Part shown: positions 27,036 through 35,985 of the stretch, in pieces
How positions within the stretch are numbered: position 1 is the stretch's first letter
How the letters are laid out: the number at the start of each line of letters is the position of its first letter
NCBI RefSeq assembly: GCF_023074185.1
Contig: NZ_JADPKY010000112.1
Location: 1-64,000, forward strand
DNA length: 64,000 nt
DNA from: Bradyrhizobium sp. 132
GTDB taxonomy: Bacteria; Pseudomonadota; Alphaproteobacteria; Rhizobiales; Xanthobacteraceae
Direction: 5' to 3'
Program-made: the position numbers and the translations under genes
Notes under the pieces: model-generated
Seen by the model: the letters and a program-made list of their open reading frames with translations, nothing else
The model's database searches: none
Told to the model about the DNA's origin: nothing

Positions 27036-27821
27036 ATGGCAAAGGACAGTTTGTGCGCAATCGTGACGGGGTCCGCCTCCGGCCTGGGCGCTGCGACCGC
27101 GGAAATTCTCGCACGGAGCGGGGCGCGGCTCATCATCAACTATTCCTCGAGCCAGAAGGAAGCGGAGGCGACCGCGGAGCTTTGCCGCAAGGCGGGCTCG
27201 CCGGAAGTTCTGGTCGCGCAGGGCGACGTTTCGAAAGATGACGATTGCCGCAAGATCGTCGCGGCAGCCAGCGGCTGGGGCCGGCTCGACGTGCTCGTCA
27301 ACAACGCCGGCACCACCAAGCATGTCGCCCATGCCGATCTCGATGGATTGTCGGCGGAAGATTTCCAGCGCCTCTACGGCGTCAATACCATCGGCCCGTT
27401 CCAGATGGTACGTGCGGCACGCAGCCTGCTCGAGGCCGGCGCGAAAGCCTCGGAGCGGCCGTCCGCCGTGGTCAACGTGTCCTCGGTCGCCGGCATCAGC
27501 GGCGTCGGCTCGTCGATCGCCTATGCCGCGAGCAAGGGCGCGCTCAACACCATGACGCTGTCGCTGTCACGCGCGCTGGCGCCGCTGATCCGCGTCAACA
27601 CGGTGTGTCCCGGTTATATCGACACGCCCTGGTTCACCAAGGGCCGCGGCGAGGCGGGTGCCAAGCAGGTGCGCGACAGCGTCGTGGCGAAGGTGCCGCT
27701 GAAGGTCGCGTCATCAGCGGAAGACATCGCCCAGCTCGTCTGCTTCCTGGCGATGCCTGCCTCCAGCAACATGACCGGCGAGGTCGTGCGCATGGATGCG
27801 GGGATGCATTTGATTACGTGA
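27036..27821 (+). CDS. SDR-family oxidoreductase
   Basis: This 261-residue short-chain dehydrogenase has the cofactor motif TGSASGLG, NNAG, and the catalytic Ser...Tyr-x3-Lys (S-SVAG, YAASKGA). It would oxidise a 3-hydroxyacyl-CoA or reduce a ketone with NAD(P). It diverges from the acyl-CoA dehydrogenase operon and could supply the next beta-oxidation step. The start is well supported by GGAAGGAAATCAGG just upstream. Confidence 0.92.
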   Translation: MAKDSLCAIVTGSASGLGAATAEILARSGARLIINYSSSQKEAEATAELCRKAGSPEVLVAQGDVSKDDDCRKIVAAASGWGRLDVLVNNAGTTKHVAHADLDGLSAEDFQRLYGVNTIGPFQMVRAARSLLEAGAKASERPSAVVNVSSVAGISGVGSSIAYAASKGALNTMTLSLSRALAPLIRVNTVCPGYIDTPWFTKGRGEAGAKQVRDSVVAKVPLKVASSAEDIAQLVCFLAMPASSNMTGEVVRMDAGMHLIT

Positions 27822-27850
27822 GCTCGCTCCGCTAGCGCGGCAAACACAAC

Positions 27851-27973
27851 CGTCGTCCCGGCGCAGGCCGGGACCCATAACCACAGGCCGTGGTTGTCGT
27901 TCGAAATCGACAACTACCGATCTTCGCCAAACCAAATTCGGTGGCTATGGGTCCCGGCCTTCGCCGGGACGAC
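27851..27973. repeat. Long palindromic repeat (CGTCGTCCCGGC type)
   Basis: CGTCGTCCCGGCGCAGGCC and GGCCTTCGCCGGGACGAC form the outer arms, with GGGACCCATAACCAC/GGTGGCTATGGGTCCC inside. It fills the gap between convergent genes and is a typical dispersed Bradyrhizobium palindrome. Confidence 0.8.
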
Positions 27974-28014
27974 ACTGAATTTCTTGGCAGGCCACGCTGC
28001 AAAGCGACGGCGGG

Positions 28015-28287
28015 CTACCCCTTGATCACGCCACTCGCGACCAGTCGGTGCCAGATGAACAGCACCACCACCGCGCCGATGGTGGCCATGATGAATCCGG
28101 CGCCCTGGTCGGGACTGTAGTGTCCGATCGCCTGGCCGACGAAGGTCGCGAGAAATGCGCCGACGATGCCGAGGATGGTGGTGAGGATGAAGCCGCTCGG
28201 GTTGTTCGGTCCCGGCGCCAGCCAGCGCGCGATGAGGCCGGCGATGAAGCCGACGACGATGATCCACAACAAGCCACCCATGCTCAT
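28015..28287 (-). CDS. GlsB/YeaQ/YmgE-family small membrane protein
   Basis: This 90-residue protein has three hydrophobic segments and the family signature of transglycosylase-associated proteins (GFIAGLIARW, GIVGAFLATFVG). Members are stress-induced inner-membrane proteins without a defined biochemical role. It lies upstream of the terminal repeat at 27851-27973 on its own strand. Confidence 0.9.
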   Translation of the reverse strand: MSMGGLLWIIVVGFIAGLIARWLAPGPNNPSGFILTTILGIVGAFLATFVGQAIGHYSPDQGAGFIMATIGAVVVLFIWHRLVASGVIKG

Positions 28288-28314
28288 GTCCGTGCTCCCC
28301 TCGTTTGACTCAAA

Positions 28315-28929
28315 TCAGATTCTGCCCGAGATCTCGTTTTCGGTCGGCAGCCGTCCGTCCGGCGTCAGATGGTCGATCACCTTCGGCAGATACTGGCTGA
28401 GGCCGGAGAGCAACTCGTCGCGCGACAGGCCGCTCTGGGCGGACAGGCTCTCGATCTGGTCGGCGCCGAGCGCGTTGGCGAGATCGCCGGGCGCGATCGC
28501 CTTGTTCTCGCCCTTGCCGACCCAGGTATTGGCGGCCTCGCCGTGGCCGCCCTGCTGAAGCTGGTTGAGGAGATCGCCGAGACCGCCGCTGAGCACGCTG
28601 CCGGCCGCGCCACCCGCGAGCAGGCCGCCAAGGCCGCCCTTGAGCAGGTCACCGAGGCCGCCGCCTCCGCCAAGTGCGCCTCCAAGACCACCTCCAAGTC
28701 CGCCGCCAGCACCCGCATTCACCGGCGGGGGCAGGTGCGTCGGCGTCGGGGACTGCTGCGGTGCCGCGCCGGGCTGGCCCGCGGTCACGTGCTTGAACGC
28801 CTTCCAGGCGAGCAGGCCAAGGAGCGCCATGGTCATCGGCGACATGCCGCCCGAGGACTTCTCAGAGCTTGGCGTGCTGGGGCCGCGCGGGCCGTTCTGC
28901 ATGCCGTTGAGGACATCGAGTAGACCCAT
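28315..28929 (-). CDS. YidB/DUF937-family protein
   Basis: This 204-residue protein has a middle glycine/leucine-rich stretch (repeated GGLGGGLGG and GGLGDLL units) and a C-terminal YidB-like region (SLSAQSGLSRDELLSGLSQYLP...DHLTPDGRLP). Its function is unknown. The frame remains open well upstream, but that part lies antisense to the neighbouring reductase and is not real; ATG 28929 follows AGGAGAG. Confidence 0.85.
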   Translation of the reverse strand: MGLLDVLNGMQNGPRGPSTPSSEKSSGGMSPMTMALLGLLAWKAFKHVTAGQPGAAPQQSPTPTHLPPPVNAGAGGGLGGGLGGALGGGGGLGDLLKGGLGGLLAGGAAGSVLSGGLGDLLNQLQQGGHGEAANTWVGKGENKAIAPGDLANALGADQIESLSAQSGLSRDELLSGLSQYLPKVIDHLTPDGRLPTENEISGRI

Positions 28930-29094
28930 GGTGCTCTCCTTTGGCGTTCTCGTCGGCGAGCTCTCGCCGCTGATCGGCCCCCGGGCAAAAACATATGAGG
29001 CTCTCATGACGGTTACAAGGCGGATGCGGCGCGATGGGCAGCAGGCCTCGCCTCTGCTATCGAAGGCCGGCCATTCGGGGAGCAAGGCGAGGTG

Positions 29095-30099
29095 ATGACG
29101 GATCGACCGATCGTGGTGGCCGGCGCGGGCGCCATCGGATGTTTCGTCGGCGGCATGCTGACGGCTGGCGGCCGCCGCGTCGCGCTGCTGGTGCGGCCGC
29201 GGGTGAAGGCCGAGATCGAACGGTTCGGCCTGCTTCTGACCGATTTCGACGGCTCCGAGAAGAAGCTCGACCCCGGCCAACTTGCGCTGTCGGAAGATCC
29301 CGCGATCTTCCACAGCGCCGGTATCGTGCTGGTCACGGTGAAGAGCGCCGACACGGCCGGTGTCGCGGAGCAGATCGCGCAGCATGCGCCGCAGGATGCC
29401 GTCATCGTCTCGCTGCAAAACGGCGTCGGCAATGTCGCGGTGCTGCGCGAGCGCCTCGGCGGCCGCCGCGTAATCGCCGGCATGGTGCCTTTCAACGTGA
29501 TCGGGATGGGCGAGGGCCACTTCCACCGCTCGACCTCCGGCGACATTCATGTTGGCGAAGACGAGGCGAACACGGCCGCAGCGCTGTCGGCGCCGGGGCT
29601 CGTCATGCACGCGAGCCGCGACATCACAGGCGTGCAATGGGGCAAGCTGATCATCAATTTGAATAATGCGCTCAGCGCCTTGTCCGATGTGCCGCTCGCC
29701 GCGCAACTGGCGAACCGCGGCTGGCGAAGGCTGTTCGCCGATCAGATGGCGGAGGGGCTGACCGCGATGAAAGCCGCCGGCATCACTCCGGTCTCGGCGA
29801 CGCCGATCCCGTCGTCCTGGATGCCGACCTTGCTGAGACTGCCTGATCCGATCTTCAACCTGATCCTGGGAAGGACGATGAAGATCGATCCCGAGGCGCG
29901 TTCCTCGATGTGGCAGGATTTGAAGCAGGGCCGCAAGACCGAGATCGACTATCTCCAGGGCGCGATCATCGCGCTCGCCGAACAGAACAGCATCGACGTG
30001 CCGCTGTCGCGCCGCATTGTTGCGCTGATCAACGAGGCTGAGGCCGCGGGCAAGGGCCCGCCGCGGCTGACGCCGCAGCAGATCCACGGCGTTGCATGA
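29095..30099 (+). CDS. Ketopantoate reductase-like protein (ApbA/PanE family)
   Basis: This 334-residue enzyme has an N-terminal NADP Rossmann motif GAGAIG and the family element WGKLIINLNNALSAL. The family includes 2-dehydropantoate 2-reductase of coenzyme A synthesis, but many members act on other 2-keto acids. A second, different member lies at 40988-41962, so at least one is probably not PanE itself. ATG 29095 is preferred over the adjoining GTG 29092 because of spacing to GGCGAGG. Confidence 0.88.
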   Translation: MTDRPIVVAGAGAIGCFVGGMLTAGGRRVALLVRPRVKAEIERFGLLLTDFDGSEKKLDPGQLALSEDPAIFHSAGIVLVTVKSADTAGVAEQIAQHAPQDAVIVSLQNGVGNVAVLRERLGGRRVIAGMVPFNVIGMGEGHFHRSTSGDIHVGEDEANTAAALSAPGLVMHASRDITGVQWGKLIINLNNALSALSDVPLAAQLANRGWRRLFADQMAEGLTAMKAAGITPVSATPIPSSWMPTLLRLPDPIFNLILGRTMKIDPEARSSMWQDLKQGRKTEIDYLQGAIIALAEQNSIDVPLSRRIVALINEAEAAGKGPPRLTPQQIHGVA

Positions 30100-30127
30100 G
30101 CTCACGCCGGCCGACGGGAGAATTGCG

Positions 30128-30331
30128 ATGAAACGCTATTTGACGATCGGGGTCGCATTGGCCGCCCTCTGCGCAGGTTCCACGTTTGCCCAGGCAAGGC
30201 CGCCGACCGTCACGAATTCGCCCGGCTATGACGCACGCCTGAAGGAAAGCCGCTCACAGTTGGGTAGCTCACCCGCAGCAACCGCACCGGTGGTCAAGCC
30301 GAAGCGCAGCAAGACGAAGCGGACGAACTGA
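30128..30331 (+). CDS. Small secreted protein
   Basis: This 67-residue protein has a clear signal peptide (MKRYLTIGVALAALCAG...AQA) and a short basic mature part ending in KPKRSKTKRTN. It starts 28 bases after the reductase gene. I do not recognise the family. Confidence 0.7.
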   Translation: MKRYLTIGVALAALCAGSTFAQARPPTVTNSPGYDARLKESRSQLGSSPAATAPVVKPKRSKTKRTN

Positions 30332-30373
30332 GGCTGGGAGACGGATCTCCATCCAATGACGGCTGTGGCTAGC

Positions 30374-31006
30374 TCAGCCCTTCTTCGCGGGCTTGCTCGG
30401 CGTCGGGCTGAACAGCTTCTTCAGATCATTCAATCCATCCGACAGCCGCGGCCATTCGCAGGAGAACGAGCCCTTGGTGCAGGGCGCGCCCTTCGGCCGC
30501 GGCCGTGCGTCGCCGATGGCGGCCTGCTGCACTTTCGGCCGCTCGACCGGCACAGGCACACGCTCGACCTCGGTTTGCAGCGCGACCCGCTGGAGCTGTT
30601 GCGCCTGTTGTTCCTGCTGCTCGCGCTGCTGGCGCGCGACCGCCTGGGCGGCTTCATTGCTGCGGCGCTGAACGGCGAGATAGGCGGTGTAGGATTCGTC
30701 GATCTTCTTCTGCTCCTCCGGCGTCGGATTGGGGCCGGCGATGTCAAAGCTGCGGTCCTGGAGGAAGTCGTAATAGGAGTAGCCGCCGCCGGCCTTGCGC
30801 CGGCCGGCGAATTTCGCGTTGCAGTCGGCGAGCGCGGAGGTTTTCTCGGTCTTGGTCGCGGCTTTCTCGGCGGCGTCGGCGCATGCCTCGAAGTCAACAG
30901 GCGCGCGTTTCCACCATTGTGCCTGGGCATGCGACGGCGCCAGCAGGAAAAATCCTGCTGCCGCCAAGACAAGCGCCGCACGACGCGATGCAACTACGTC
31001 CGACAT
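30374..31006 (-). CDS. Secreted protein with Gln-rich coiled region, unknown function
   Basis: This 210-residue protein has a signal peptide ending AQAQW, a region with paired Cys (ACADAAEKAA, LADCNAKFAG), a Gln/Glu-rich coiled-coil-like stretch (residues about 118-140) and a Lys/Pro-rich C-terminus. I do not recognise a named family. It converges with the small secreted protein gene. Confidence 0.75.
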   Translation of the reverse strand: MSDVVASRRAALVLAAAGFFLLAPSHAQAQWWKRAPVDFEACADAAEKAATKTEKTSALADCNAKFAGRRKAGGGYSYYDFLQDRSFDIAGPNPTPEEQKKIDESYTAYLAVQRRSNEAAQAVARQQREQQEQQAQQLQRVALQTEVERVPVPVERPKVQQAAIGDARPRPKGAPCTKGSFSCEWPRLSDGLNDLKKLFSPTPSKPAKKG

Positions 31007-31215
31007 TCTACGAGAGCATTCCTTGCAAAACTCAACCCGAACTGAGTCGGGTCGGATTTTTGCCCCTTTATGGCCGGCTTGTCACCCATGGAACCCGGGA
31101 AATTCATGGCTGCGATGCTGACATTTTTTGCTTGACGTGGCGCAGGAGTCACAGCGTCACTTCATCCTGCGGTTGCCTCGTTGGCGACGCCAAGAAGACG
31201 AAGTGGAAACGCCTG

Positions 31216-32739
31216 ATGCTGCTGCCCTTGTCCGATGTGCCGCGCTGGTACGCCGAGCGCAAACCTCAAGGCACGATCGCCGTCCGTCACGGGCAGGACA
31301 CGCTGACATGGGACGCGCTTGAGCGCGGCGCCAACCGGCGCGCACGGGCGTTTGCGGCCAAGGGCGTCAAGCCCGGTGATTTCGTCGCGATCGGATTGCC
31401 CAACGGCAATTCATTCTTCGAGACTTCTTTTGCGGTGTGGAAATGCGGCGCGACGCCGACCTCGCTGTCATGGCGCCTGCCGCGCGGCGAAGCCGCCGCG
31501 GTGCTCGACATCCTGAAGCCGGCGCTGGTGGTCGGCGGCGAAACCGACTGGAATGCGCCGAACCGTCTGCCCGCGGATTTCGTACCGGAAGGATTTTCCG
31601 ACGAGCCGCTCACCGCACCGGTGGCGCGCTATTGGAAAGCCATGACCAGCGGTGGCTCGACCGGCCGGCCGAAGGTGATCCTCGATCACCAGCCGGCGGT
31701 GACCGACACGGCCGCCGCGCCGCCGCTCAACATCCCCTTCGGGGTCTCGCTGCTCAATCCCGGTCCGCTCTACCACAATGCGCCGTTCATCGTGTCGCAC
31801 TACGCGCTGTTTACCGGCGGCCAGCTCACCGGCCTCGTCAAGTTCGACGCCGAGGAGGCGCTGCGACAGATCGCGCGCGAGCGCGTGCAATGGGTCAATT
31901 TCGTGCCGACCATGATGCACCGGATCTGGGCGCTGCCGGAGCACGTGCGCAATGCCTACGATGTGTCGAGCCTGCAGACCGTCTTCCACATGGCCGCTCC
32001 GATGCCGCCCTGGCTGAAGGAAAACTGGATCGCCTGGCTCGGGCCTGAGCGGATCTGGGAGCTCTATGGCGGCACCGAGCGGCAAGGCTCATGCATCATC
32101 TCCGGCACGGAATGGCTGACGCACAAGGGCTCGGTCGGCAAGATCGGCGAGATGGCGCGCCTGCGCATCGTCGGCGAGGACGGCAACGACGTGGCGCCGG
32201 GCGAGAGCGGCGAGATTTATTTCCTCAACAATGACGGCAAGGACGCGACCTATCACTATCTCGGCGCCGAGCCGAAGCGCCGCGCGGATGGCTGGGAGTC
32301 GCTCGGCGACATCGGCAGGCTGGATGCGGAAGGCTATCTCTATCTCGGTGACCGCCTTGCCGACATGGTGTTGCGCGGAGGTGCCAACATCTATCCGGCC
32401 GAGATCGAGGCCGCGGTCTCTGAGTGTCCCGGCGTGCGCTCCTGCGTGGTGGTGGGATTGCCCGATCCGGAACTGGGCCAGCGCGTGCACGCCATCATCG
32501 AGCCGGAGGGCGACGCGGACGGTCAGGTGATCGCCGACGGCATGGCGGATTTCCTGAAGGAACGGCTGAGCCGCTACAAGCATCCCGAGAGCTTTGAGAT
32601 CGTCAGCGCCCCGCCGCGCGATGATTCCGGTAAAGTTCGCCGCACGCTGTTGCGCGATGAGCGCGCGGCGTGGATGAAGGAGGGGCGCGCCTTCCGGATC
32701 CTGCCGGCGCAGGCGCAGGCGCGGGCGCGCGCCGAGTAA
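31216..32739 (+). CDS. AMP-forming acyl-CoA synthetase (bile-acid-CoA-ligase-like)
   Basis: This 507-residue adenylate-forming enzyme has the phosphate loop TSGGSTGRPK, the ELYGGTE motif, GDIGRLDAEGYLYLGDR and a C-terminal catalytic Lys region (DSGKVRR). It activates a carboxylic acid as the CoA thioester. The group resembles ligases often annotated as bile acid CoA ligase or fadD-like; the substrate is unknown. It leads a rightward set with RraA-like, cupin and TctC-type genes. ATG 31216 begins at the conserved domain; the upstream open frame is not protein-like. Confidence 0.88.
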   Translation: MLLPLSDVPRWYAERKPQGTIAVRHGQDTLTWDALERGANRRARAFAAKGVKPGDFVAIGLPNGNSFFETSFAVWKCGATPTSLSWRLPRGEAAAVLDILKPALVVGGETDWNAPNRLPADFVPEGFSDEPLTAPVARYWKAMTSGGSTGRPKVILDHQPAVTDTAAAPPLNIPFGVSLLNPGPLYHNAPFIVSHYALFTGGQLTGLVKFDAEEALRQIARERVQWVNFVPTMMHRIWALPEHVRNAYDVSSLQTVFHMAAPMPPWLKENWIAWLGPERIWELYGGTERQGSCIISGTEWLTHKGSVGKIGEMARLRIVGEDGNDVAPGESGEIYFLNNDGKDATYHYLGAEPKRRADGWESLGDIGRLDAEGYLYLGDRLADMVLRGGANIYPAEIEAAVSECPGVRSCVVVGLPDPELGQRVHAIIEPEGDADGQVIADGMADFLKERLSRYKHPESFEIVSAPPRDDSGKVRRTLLRDERAAWMKEGRAFRILPAQAQARARAE

Positions 32740-32766
32740 GACAATTCACGGGAAGGACTGACGATC

Positions 32767-33405
32767 ATGACCATCACCATCGCTGCGAACTCTGTGCCGA
32801 AGCCGCCGGCCGAGATCATCGAGGGTTTTCGCGGTGCGCCGACCTCGGTCATTTCGGACAATCTCGCCCGGCTGCCGGGTGCCGTCGGGCTAAAGCCCTA
32901 TCATCGCGGCGGCAAGCTGGTGGGCACGGCCTTCACGATCCGCACCCGGCCCGGCGACAATCTCGCCATCCACCGCGCGCTCGAACTGGTCGGTCCGGGC
33001 GACGTCATCGTGGTCGATGGCGGCGGCGACGAGACGCGGGCGCTGGTCGGCGAGATCATGAAGACTATCGCGCAGTGGCGCAAAGCCGAAGGCTATGTGA
33101 TCGACGGCGCGATCCGCGACGTTGCGGCGTTCGCGGCCGACGACTTTCCCTGCTACGCCCGCGCGGTGATCCACCGCGGTCCCTATAAGAACGGCCCCGG
33201 CGAGATCAATTTGCCTGTTTCGATCGGCGGCAGCGTGATCTCGCCCGGCGACATCGTGGTCGGCGACGAGGACGGCGTGGTGTCGTTTCCCGCCGCCGGT
33301 GCCGCGGCGCTGCTGGAAGCGGTGCGGGCCCAGGTCGCGCGCGAGGAGGAGACGCTGAAGGCGATCCGCGAGGGCCGCTATCAGGGCTCGTATGGAAAAT
33401 CCTGA
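32767..33405 (+). CDS. RraA-family protein (HMG-type aldolase-like)
   Basis: This 212-residue protein is of the RraA/MenG fold. The family includes the RNase E inhibitor RraA and 4-hydroxy-4-methyl-2-oxoglutarate/4-carboxy-4-hydroxy-2-oxoadipate aldolases. The segment GGGDETRALVGEIM and the DGAIRDV Arg-Asp pair typical of aldolase members are present. Between a CoA ligase and a cupin gene, an aldolase or decarboxylase role is more likely than RNase control. It starts behind GGGAAGGA. Confidence 0.88.
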   Translation: MTITIAANSVPKPPAEIIEGFRGAPTSVISDNLARLPGAVGLKPYHRGGKLVGTAFTIRTRPGDNLAIHRALELVGPGDVIVVDGGGDETRALVGEIMKTIAQWRKAEGYVIDGAIRDVAAFAADDFPCYARAVIHRGPYKNGPGEINLPVSIGGSVISPGDIVVGDEDGVVSFPAAGAAALLEAVRAQVAREEETLKAIREGRYQGSYGKS

Positions 33406-33431
33406 TCAGAAAAAAAGAAGGGGAGGATGGC

Positions 33432-33803
33432 GTGAGCCAGAAAGAGGAATTCCACAATCTCGACGATACCGGCGACGGGCTGCTTCGCGAACTCGCGGCA
33501 GGGGTGACCACGCGCATCTTCTCCGGCGAGCAGGCGATGCTGTCGGTGGTGACGCTGGCGCCGCATGCGGAGGGCACGCTGCACCATCATCCCGAGGAGC
33601 AATGGGGCGTGCTGCTCGACGGCTCCGCGATCCGCGTCCAGGGCGACGAAGAGATTCCCGTGAAGAAGGGCGATTTCTGGCGCACGCCCGGTAATGTGCC
33701 GCATACCATGCGCGCCGGCCCCGACGGCGCCCGCGTGCTGGACATCTTTAGTCCACCGCGGCCAGAATACAGAAAAGCGGGGTCCGGTTTCGGAACGGCT
33801 TAA
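33432..33803 (+). CDS. Cupin-domain protein
   Basis: This 123-residue single-domain cupin has the metal motif LHHHPEEQWGVLLDG and a second motif ending at VPHTMRAG. The start is GTG with GGGGAGG upstream. It belongs to the same run as the CoA ligase and RraA-like genes and is likely a small metal-dependent enzyme of that pathway. Confidence 0.85.
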   Translation: MSQKEEFHNLDDTGDGLLRELAAGVTTRIFSGEQAMLSVVTLAPHAEGTLHHHPEEQWGVLLDGSAIRVQGDEEIPVKKGDFWRTPGNVPHTMRAGPDGARVLDIFSPPRPEYRKAGSGFGTA

Positions 33804-33854
33804 AGCGCTCACAAACAAAAAAGCAAAGCGCGAAGGCAAAACAGGGAGGACAAC

Positions 33855-34811
33855 ATGACGATCACACGACGGGCGCTGCTGGCTGCGCCCGCCATCCTCG
33901 CGATGGCACCGGCAAGCGCACAGGCCTCAAAAATCACGCTGGTGGTGCCGTTTCCGCCGGGCGGATCGACCGATGCGATGGCGCGGCTGCTCCAGAGCCA
34001 TCTGCAAACCAAGCTCAATCGCATCGTCATTGTCGAGAACAAGTCGGGCGCCGCCGGCGCGCTCGGCGCGGCGCAGGTCGCCAAGAGCCCGCCTGACGGC
34101 TCCACGTTCCTGGTCACCTTCGATTCTCACGCGGTGATCCCGTCCATCCTCGACAAGCCGCCCGTTGATGTCGAGCGCGAGCTGATACCGGTGTTGCTGG
34201 TCGGCACCGCGCCCTACGTGATCGCGGCCGGTGCGGGCCGTCCCTATAAGAGCTTTGCCGACGTGGTGGCGGCCTGCAAGGCGACGCCCGGCGCAGTGAA
34301 ATATGCCTCCGTCGGCATCGGCACGCTCGGCCATCTCGCCATGACCGTGCTCGGCAACAAGGCCGGCGTCGAGATCATGCACGTGCCCTATCGCGGCGGC
34401 GGTCCCGCGATGAACGACGTGCTCGGCGGCCATGTCGATCTGATCGCGGGATCGGCGGCGCTGGTCGCAGCGCAGCTCGGCACCAACATGCTGCGTCCGA
34501 TCCTGCAACTCGGCCGCGAGCGGCTGCCGGGCCTGCCGGATACGCCGACCGCGATCGAGGCGGGCTTTCCGGATTTCGAGACGCTGGCATGGTGGGGCAT
34601 CTTCGCGCCCACGGGTACGCCGCCTGACATCGTCGCAGCCCTCGCGACGGCGTCCAGGGAGATCCTGAGCGAGCCCGCGACCGCGGCGCAGCTCAAGGAG
34701 ACCCAGCAGATGACGCTGCTGCTCGAGGACGGCCTCGCCTTCAAAACCTTCTTCGACAAGCAGGTCGCCACTTGGGGCAAGGTGGTGAAGGACAATAATA
34801 TCAGGGCGTGA
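33855..34811 (+). CDS. Tripartite tricarboxylate transporter (TctC/Bug) binding protein
   Basis: This 318-residue periplasmic protein has a signal peptide and the Bug-family opening VPFPPGGSTDAMAR, with the FAPTGTP element near the C-terminus. Bug proteins bind carboxylates, aromatic acids or amino acids. No TctA/TctB membrane genes are nearby. It ends the ligase-RraA-cupin run and may capture that pathway's substrate. The start is supported by GGGAGGA. Confidence 0.92.
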   Translation: MTITRRALLAAPAILAMAPASAQASKITLVVPFPPGGSTDAMARLLQSHLQTKLNRIVIVENKSGAAGALGAAQVAKSPPDGSTFLVTFDSHAVIPSILDKPPVDVERELIPVLLVGTAPYVIAAGAGRPYKSFADVVAACKATPGAVKYASVGIGTLGHLAMTVLGNKAGVEIMHVPYRGGGPAMNDVLGGHVDLIAGSAALVAAQLGTNMLRPILQLGRERLPGLPDTPTAIEAGFPDFETLAWWGIFAPTGTPPDIVAALATASREILSEPATAAQLKETQQMTLLLEDGLAFKTFFDKQVATWGKVVKDNNIRA

Positions 34812-34868
34812 GAGGCCCCTTCCCGGGATTGCCATCCCAGGTCCGGTGCGCTGGCGCGGGCTTGAACG

Positions 34869-35162
34869 TCAGAGCATCTTGCCAACGATCTTTGTCATAT
34901 CTGCTGCCGAAAACGCGCGCAGCGTTTCGGTGCGGACATTGCCAAGCGCGCTGAGACTAAGGCTGAGCGACATTGCGGCAGCCTCATCTGGAGCCTCGAG
35001 AACGGTCACAACGTCATATCGTCCCTGCGTCCAGACGATCTCTTTCACGGTCACGCCGAACGTTTTGGCCATTTCCTTGAAAGCGTCGACCCGCTTCGGC
35101 GAGTCCTTGACGTTGCGGACTCCCTGATCAGTGAAGTTCCCCAGCACGACATAGGTTACCAT
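34869..35162 (-). CDS. GYD-domain protein
   Basis: This 97-residue protein has the compact ferredoxin-like fold of the GYD family (YVVLGNFTDQGVRNVKD, WTQGRYDVVTVLEAPD). The function is unknown. It stands alone on the minus strand, upstream of which lies a VOC protein gene in the same direction. Confidence 0.88.
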   Translation of the reverse strand: MVTYVVLGNFTDQGVRNVKDSPKRVDAFKEMAKTFGVTVKEIVWTQGRYDVVTVLEAPDEAAAMSLSLSLSALGNVRTETLRAFSAADMTKIVGKML

Positions 35163-35244
35163 GGTCGTCCTCCCTGGTTAGAACCCAGATACAATTCTCG
35201 CTTGAGGAAACTGCGCCGAGTTTGCCACGGCGGCTGAGACGGCG

Positions 35245-35640
35245 CTACTCGCGAGTTGGGAACGTCAGCGGATGTGACTTATGCGGTCCGGACAACGGTC
35301 GCGCGAAACTGAGCTCATGGCCGTCGGGGTCGGTGAGATGGAAGTAGCGCTCACCCCATTCTGCATCGCGCGGCGCGGTCGACGGCTGCCATCCGGCGCC
35401 GCGTGCGCGCGCGTAGACCCCGTCGACATCGGCGACGTAGAAGATGACGCGGCCCCACCAGGACCAGCGCTTGTCTTCCGGCTGCGCAGTCAAGTTGAGA
35501 TAGCCGGTGCCGGCGCGAAAGCTTGTGAATGCAGCGGCCTCGCCGCCATATAGCAGTTCGAACCCCAGCGAACGATAGAACTGCACGGCGCGCCCCATGT
35601 CATGCGTGCCGAGCGTGATGGCGCTGATGCTTTCGATCAT
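35245..35640 (-). CDS. VOC-family protein (glyoxalase/bleomycin-resistance fold)
   Basis: This 131-residue single-unit VOC protein has ITLGTHDMGRAVQFYRSLG at the N-terminus and YFHLTDPDGHELSFARPL at the C-terminus with metal-ligand His and Glu candidates. It is a possible dioxygenase, isomerase or resistance protein; the function is not determinable. Confidence 0.88.
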   Translation of the reverse strand: MIESISAITLGTHDMGRAVQFYRSLGFELLYGGEAAAFTSFRAGTGYLNLTAQPEDKRWSWWGRVIFYVADVDGVYARARGAGWQPSTAPRDAEWGERYFHLTDPDGHELSFARPLSGPHKSHPLTFPTRE

Positions 35641-35781
35641 GTGGGCTACTCCGCCGAGTGGGATCTGGAGGCGATCGTACAGCCGTCCCGTTCAGGTTGA
35701 CGATGATCTGGCCCGCCTTGCGGCTGGCGAACCGCATCCTGCTCTGCTATGAGGGGGCCGAACCCGTCCCGCGGGTTCCGC

Positions 35782-35858
35782 GGTCCCGTAGCTCAGCCGG
35801 ATAGAGCGACGGTTTCCTAAACCGTAGGTCGGAAGTTCGAGTCTTCCCGGGATCGCCA
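35782..35858 (+). tRNA. tRNA-Arg (anticodon CCT)
   Basis: The cloverleaf folds fully: acceptor GGTCCCG/CGGGATC, D stem GCTC/GAGC, anticodon stem ACGGT/ACCGT with loop TTCCTAA (anticodon CCT at 35816-35818), T stem GGAAG/CTTCC with TTCGAGT loop, and an encoded CCA end. Such genes are common island attachment sites, but no integrase follows here. Confidence 0.95.
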
Positions 35859-35985
35859 GTCTCTCAATGAGCAATCGCTGCGTTTGCCACGCTCGTCGGC
35901 GCAAAAATTGCTAGAAGCGCGAAGCTTCCTTCCTTGCCCGGGGCTGACTTGCCGGTCCCGCCTCACTGCCATATCTGGAGATACG

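Noticed and set aside
28930..30105. Upstream extension of the YidB-like frame
   Set aside because: It runs antisense through the reductase gene; ATG 28929 with AGGAGAG is a convincing start.
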